NCBI RefSeq assembly: GCF_013155545.1
Contig: NZ_JABJVV010000020.1
Coordinates: 36,643-100,642, forward strand
DNA from: Caenimonas soli
Lineage (GTDB): Bacteria; Pseudomonadota; Gammaproteobacteria; Burkholderiales; Burkholderiaceae_C
Direction of reading: 5' to 3'
DNA length: 64,000 nt
Position numbers and translations under genes: made by a program
Notes under the pieces: model-generated
What the model was told of the DNA's origin: nothing
The model's database searches: none
What the model saw: the letters and a program-made list of their open reading frames with translations, nothing else
Shown: positions 60,106 through 64,000 of the stretch, one piece after another
How the letters are laid out: each line of letters begins with the position of its first letter
Numbering within the stretch: position 1 is the first letter of the stretch

Positions 60106-61899
60106 ATGCAAACCACGAACGGAGCAGCTGCCGCGAGCAGTCCCAAGCCCGGCGCCGCCGCCGGCAGCTGGGTCCGGCAGAGTCTTTCCGGCTACCGCGT
60201 GGCCAACGCGATGGCCGACGTCCTGAAGGCGGCCGGCGTGCGCGAGATCTTCGGCCAGAGCTGCCCCACCGCCCTGTTCCTCGCGGCCGAAGGCATCGGC
60301 ATCCGCCAGATCGGCTACCGCACCGAGAACGCCGGCGCCGCCATGGCCGACGGCGCCGCCCGCGTGAGCCGTCAGATTTCCGTGATCACCGCGCAGAACG
60401 GTCCGGCCGCGGCGCTGCTGGTGGCCGGGTTCGCCGAAGCGACCAAGGCGTCAGTGCCAATCCTGGCCATCGTGCAGGAAGTCCCGCGCACCTCCGCCGA
60501 TAAGAACGCATTCCAGGAGCTCGATCATCAGGCGCTGTTCGGCGCCTGCGCGAAGTGGGTGCGCCGCATCGACGTCGCCGCCCGCGCGGCCGAATACACG
60601 GAGCGGGCCATTCGCATCGCCACCTCGGGTCGGCCAGGCCCGGTGGTTCTGCTGGTTTCCCCCGACGTGCTGAGCCAACCCTGCGAACCGGCGCAGCCGG
60701 TCGCGCAGGACAGCGACGAGCCGCTGGGGCGTTTCCCGCTGGACCGGATGGTCCCTGTGAAGGCGCGCCTGCAGAAGCTGGCCGATGCGCTGGTGACAGC
60801 CAAGCGTCCCCTGGTCGTGGCGGGCGGGGGCGTGCACCTCTCGGGCGCGAGCGACGCACTGGCGCGACTGCAGGCACTGGCCGGCCTGCCGATGGCGACC
60901 ACGAACATGGGCAAGGGCTCCATCGACGAGTCCAACCCGCTGTCGCTGGGCGTGATCGGTAACAGCATGGGCACCCGCAGCCCGGCGAAATTCTTGCAGT
61001 CATACGTGGAAAGCGCCGATCTGGTGCTGTTCGTCGGCAGCCGCACCAACGAGAACGGAACGGCCTCGTGGTCGCTGTTTCCACCGAACGCGACCTACGC
61101 GCAGATTGACATCGACAGCCAGGAGGTGGGCCGCAACTATCCGTGCATGCGTTTCACCGGCGATGCGGCCGCGACGGTCGACGCCTTGTGCGACCTGCTG
61201 CAGGGACGTTGCGAGTCGCTGGCGCGCCAGCGGGTGACCGATTTCGCGCCGCTGTTCGAGCGCAGCCGCAAGGCACATGCGACGGAGCTCGCTCCCTACG
61301 CCCAAAGCGACGCCTCGCCCATGCGCCCCGAGCGCATCATGGCGGAGATGGCGCGCTGCGAAGGCGACATCATCTGGGTGGCCGATGCCAGCTATTCCTC
61401 GATCTGGCTGGTGCAATACCTGCGCAGCACCCGGCCCGGTACGCGCTTCATCACGCCGCGCGGCATCGCCGGCCTGGGCTGGGGCGTGCCGATGGCGCTC
61501 GGTGCCAAGATCGCCCGCCCGCAATCGCGGGTGGTTTGCCTCTCCGGTGACGGCGGTTTCGCGCATTGCTGGGCCGAGCTGGAGACGGCTCGGCGCCACG
61601 GCGTGCCTGTGACCATTGTCGTGCTGAACAACGGCGTGCTGGGCTTCCAGATCAACGCGGAGGAAAGCCGTTTCGGCACCCATACCGACGTGTGCCACTT
61701 CGGCGGCATCGACCACGTGGCAATCGCGCGCGCCTGCGGTTGCGACGGCCGTGCGGTCGCCACGGCGGGCGAACTGCGGCAGGCGCTGGCCGCAGCCTCC
61801 CACAGCAAACTGCCGTTCGTGATCGACGTGAAAACGGATCCCGGCGCTTTCCCGCCGATTACCGCGTTCGAGTCACAACTGCAGCCACTGCAGGCATGA
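60106..61899 (+). CDS. Thiamine-diphosphate-dependent enzyme (acetolactate-synthase-like)
   Basis: The 597-residue protein has three domains. The pyrimidine-binding part has catalytic Glu in YRTENAGAAMADGAAR near 74-89. The central domain has PLVVAGGGVHLSGA. The PP-binding motif GDGGFAHCWAELETARRHGV runs to VLNNG near 486-515. Relatives include acetolactate synthases, benzoylformate and oxalyl-CoA decarboxylases. Context with an SDR, a Bug protein and LysR control argues for a catabolic decarboxylase or lyase rather than branched-chain biosynthesis. The SDR start overlaps its stop by four bases. Confidence 0.88.
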   Translation: MQTTNGAAAASSPKPGAAAGSWVRQSLSGYRVANAMADVLKAAGVREIFGQSCPTALFLAAEGIGIRQIGYRTENAGAAMADGAARVSRQISVITAQNGPAAALLVAGFAEATKASVPILAIVQEVPRTSADKNAFQELDHQALFGACAKWVRRIDVAARAAEYTERAIRIATSGRPGPVVLLVSPDVLSQPCEPAQPVAQDSDEPLGRFPLDRMVPVKARLQKLADALVTAKRPLVVAGGGVHLSGASDALARLQALAGLPMATTNMGKGSIDESNPLSLGVIGNSMGTRSPAKFLQSYVESADLVLFVGSRTNENGTASWSLFPPNATYAQIDIDSQEVGRNYPCMRFTGDAAATVDALCDLLQGRCESLARQRVTDFAPLFERSRKAHATELAPYAQSDASPMRPERIMAEMARCEGDIIWVADASYSSIWLVQYLRSTRPGTRFITPRGIAGLGWGVPMALGAKIARPQSRVVCLSGDGGFAHCWAELETARRHGVPVTIVVLNNGVLGFQINAEESRFGTHTDVCHFGGIDHVAIARACGCDGRAVATAGELRQALAAASHSKLPFVIDVKTDPGAFPPITAFESQLQPLQA

Positions 61900-62678
61900 A
61901 CCACATGCAGCACTCCGGACAGGACTTTGCCGGGCGCAACGCGCTCGTAACCGGCGCCGGTAGCGGCATCGGCCGTGCCATCGCCCTGGGGCTGGCCGCA
62001 CGCGGTGCCGACGTTTGTGTGCTCGACGTGAGCGCGGCTGCCGCGCAGGAAACCGCGGCCGCGGTGGAGAGCCTCGGCCGCCGCGCGGCGGTCCTCGTGC
62101 ACGACATGGGCCAGGACTCGGTGGTCGAGGCCATCGAGGCCATCGCCGGCGCGTTCGGGCCTTTCGAGCTGCTGGTGAACAACGCCGGAATATCGCCTAA
62201 GAATTCGGACGGGCGCAAGCGCATGATCTGGGAGACCCCGCCACGGGAATGGCGGCTGGTGGTCGACGTCAACCTGAACGGCTACTTCCTGGCCCTGCGC
62301 GCGGTGCTGCCCGGCATGATGCAAGGCCGCCGCGGCGCTGTCGTGAACGTTGGCTCGCTCGCCGGCTTGCGCTATTCGACGATTGCCGGAGCGGCGTATG
62401 CCACAGCCAAGAATGCGGTCGCCGGTCTGACGCGGCAGGCCGCGGGCGAAGTCGCCGAATTCGGGGTGCGCGTGAACTGCATCGCACCCGGCAGAATCGA
62501 AACCGGCATGGCGGCCGTTGCCGGTGGATCCTTCAACGAGGCCATCCGCGAAAGCACACCGCTGCGCCGCCTGGGACAGCCGCAGGACATCGCCGAAGCG
62601 GCCTTGTTCCTGCTGTCCGACGCCGCGGGTTTCATCACTGGCGAAACCCTGGTCGTCTCCGGCGGCCGGGGTCTATGA
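61896..62678 (+). CDS. Short-chain dehydrogenase/reductase
   Basis: The start at 61896 lies in the ATGA overlap. The 260-residue protein has TGAGSGIGRA for NAD(P), NNAG at about 95, catalytic Ser in NVGSLAGLRYST, and Tyr-x3-Lys in AAYATAKNAVAGLTRQ. The C-terminal ITGETLVVSGG is complete. An Asp after the second strand (VLDVS) suggests NAD preference. It probably oxidises or reduces an alcohol/keto intermediate made by the ThDP enzyme. Confidence 0.92.
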   Translation: MNHMQHSGQDFAGRNALVTGAGSGIGRAIALGLAARGADVCVLDVSAAAAQETAAAVESLGRRAAVLVHDMGQDSVVEAIEAIAGAFGPFELLVNNAGISPKNSDGRKRMIWETPPREWRLVVDVNLNGYFLALRAVLPGMMQGRRGAVVNVGSLAGLRYSTIAGAAYATAKNAVAGLTRQAAGEVAEFGVRVNCIAPGRIETGMAAVAGGSFNEAIRESTPLRRLGQPQDIAEAALFLLSDAAGFITGETLVVSGGRGL

Positions 62679-62706
62679 CATCTCATCCACCAAGAGGAGC
62701 ACAACC

Positions 62707-63687
62707 ATGACATCACTGCGTCGACGCCTGGCCCTGGCCGGAGCGGCCCTCACCCTCGTGTCGCTGGCGCTGCCGGCGGCAGCGTCTTCCTGGCCGGATC
62801 GGCCCGTGAAGCTGATCGTCCCCTACCCGCCGGGCGGCATCACTGACATCGTCGGCCGCGCCGTGGCCGAACGCCTGTCCGAGACCCTGGGACAGGCAGT
62901 GGTGGTCGACAACCGCGCCGGCGCCGGCGGCACCATCGGTGCCAGCGAGGCGGCGCGCTCCTCTGCGGACGGGTACACGCTGTTCATCGGCACCAGTGCC
63001 ACGAACGGCACCAACCCGAGCACGTTCAAGGAGCTGCGCTACAAGCCGGAGACTGACTTCGCGCCGGTGGCGCTGCTGGCGACCGCGCCGCTCATGATCA
63101 TCGTGAACCCGTCGGTGCCTGCGAAGACTCTGCCGGAGTTCATCAGCTACCTGAAGGCCAACCCCGGCAAGGTCAACTACGCCAGCACCGGCAACGGCGG
63201 CTCGGTGCACCTGACCACCGAGCTGTTCGCCATGCAGACCGGCACGGCTATGAAGCACATCGTCTACAAGGGCAGCGCGCCCGCGCTGAATGACCTGATG
63301 GGCGGGCACGTCCAGGTCATGTTCGACAACGTCCCGTCGGCGGCGCCGCTAGCGGCGGCGGGCAAGGTGCGCGGGCTGGCGGTAACGAGCAGCAAGCGCA
63401 CCGCGCTGGCGCCGGAGGCTCCGACGGTGGCCGAAGTGGCCGTGCCCGGCTTCGAGTCGCTCTCCTGGATCGCGCTGTACGCGCCTGCGAACACCCCACC
63501 GGCCGTCGTGCGCCAGCTGAACGACGCGGTCAATGCTGCACTGAAGAACCCGAAGCTGCTGGCCACCTTCCAGAAGGCCGGCCTCGATCCGGTCGGCGGC
63601 ACGCCCGAAGCCCTGGCTCGCTACCAGGCCGCGGAGATCGCGAAGTGGGCGAACGTCGTCAAAGCCATCAAGTACGTGCCGGAATAA
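62707..63687 (+). CDS. Bug-family periplasmic binding protein
   Basis: The start at 62707 has GAGGAG 8 bases upstream and a signal peptide (RLALAGAALTLVSLALPAAA). The 326-residue protein has WPDRPVKLIVPYPPGGITD, VVDNRAGAGGTIGASEA, ADGYTLFIGT, VNYASTGNGGSVHL, VYKGSAPALNDLMGG and EVAVPGFESLSWIAL. It is the third gene of the ThDP-SDR-Bug operon, so it likely captures the compound these enzymes degrade. No TctA/TctB genes are near; a shared membrane pair is usual. Confidence 0.93.
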   Translation: MTSLRRRLALAGAALTLVSLALPAAASSWPDRPVKLIVPYPPGGITDIVGRAVAERLSETLGQAVVVDNRAGAGGTIGASEAARSSADGYTLFIGTSATNGTNPSTFKELRYKPETDFAPVALLATAPLMIIVNPSVPAKTLPEFISYLKANPGKVNYASTGNGGSVHLTTELFAMQTGTAMKHIVYKGSAPALNDLMGGHVQVMFDNVPSAAPLAAAGKVRGLAVTSSKRTALAPEAPTVAEVAVPGFESLSWIALYAPANTPPAVVRQLNDAVNAALKNPKLLATFQKAGLDPVGGTPEALARYQAAEIAKWANVVKAIKYVPE

Positions 63688-63725
63688 GACCGCAGAGATC
63701 AAAGCAACCATCTTGAATGAATAAG

Positions 63726-64000
63726 TCAGACGACCGTGGCGATCTCGTTGCTCCAAGGCGACTTGGAGCGGGCGATGGCATTCAGGATGACAAGCAGCTT
63801 GTGCATGCAGGCCACCAATGCCACCTTTTTGGGCTTGCCTGCTGCCAGCAGGCGAGCGTAGAAGGCCTTGAGAACGGGATTGAACCGTGTGCCCACCAGG
63901 GCGGCCACGAACAGCACACGGCGCACGTCTGCGCGCCCGCCGAAGATGTGGCGCTGGCCGCGCAAGGTGCCCGAGTCGCGGTTCATCGGCGCCAGCCCGA
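63726..64000 (-). mobile_element. C-terminal end of an IS110-type transposase (cut by window)
   Basis: The frame is open to the window edge, with at least 91 residues visible (GLAPMNRDSGTLRG, then GRADVRRVLFVAALVGTRFN and KVALVACMHKLLVILNAI). This is the conserved C-terminal transposase_20 part of IS110 elements, which carries the serine-recombinase-like region. The stop is at 63726-63728, so the element's 3' end lies between it and the Bug stop (63687). IS110 elements lack clear terminal inverted repeats, and none is seen. Confidence 0.85.

Overview
The window looks like chromosomal DNA from a high-GC betaproteobacterium of the order Burkholderiales, probably a Comamonadaceae member near Ramlibacter or Variovorax. 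This is inferred from several Bug-type (tripartite tricarboxylate) periplasmic binding proteins, a Bradyrhizobium-type D-tartrate dehydratase, a DUF3348/DUF802/OmpA/DUF2894 cluster and the uniformly high GC. The genus cannot be fixed from sequence alone. I recognised no rRNA, tRNA or CRISPR array. The only mobile-element sequence is an IS110-type transposase end at the right edge.

Layout. Positions 1-6449 carry sensory genes: the end of a CheB-type protein, a very large CheB-CheR-PAS-kinase-receiver fusion and a PAS-PAS kinase. Positions 6458-11425 (minus) hold six closely packed genes: a glycine-zipper envelope protein, a PepSY protein, an OmpR-type regulator and PhoQ-like kinase, a creatininase-family protein and a YVTN beta-propeller. 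Two divergent direct-repeat boxes in front of this run (11474-11543) also face a PVYVQP-repeat secreted protein. At 12008-13814 a true MerR-type regulator with a consensus mer operator controls a small GDCCVxC protein and a DUF4198 protein, without merT, merP or merA. At 13822-19504 lie secreted and envelope genes (CAP domain, TraX, a repeat lipoprotein, a GH8 glycosidase lipoprotein). At 19864-23059 is a copper module: copZ with a coupled 2-TM protein, divergent from copA-cueR.

Positions 23066-36906 hold an RNB ribonuclease, a TPR protein fused to a PRMT7/PRMT9-like methyltransferase (25218-26942), malic enzyme, a tarD tartrate locus with a decayed Bug gene, two regulators, an MFS carrier and a wax ester synthase/DGAT. 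At 37064-43713 are RNA-modification enzymes (RluA-type pseudouridine synthase, TrhO), a J-domain protein, an unrecognised protein, a Tim44-domain protein, an NhaR-like regulator and a TerC protein. At 43714-47243 (minus) four overlapping genes (DUF3348, MotA-like DUF802, MotB/OmpA-like, DUF2894) match my recollection of a type III Zorya-like anti-phage system. A solitary ABC-type ATPase precedes them.

Positions 48309-63687 carry an Rnk-like factor, an MFS carrier, small secreted proteins, an NlpC/P60 lipoprotein and two LysR-controlled catabolic loci. One has an argininosuccinate-lyase-like enzyme plus a Bug protein; the other has a ThDP enzyme, an SDR and a Bug protein. Between them, 55153-57722 is a decay zone with remnants of a Bug gene, an aminotransferase and a CoA-transferase around intact HU and RidA genes. 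The strongest candidates for unusual biology are the Zorya-like cluster and the TPR-PRMT protein.
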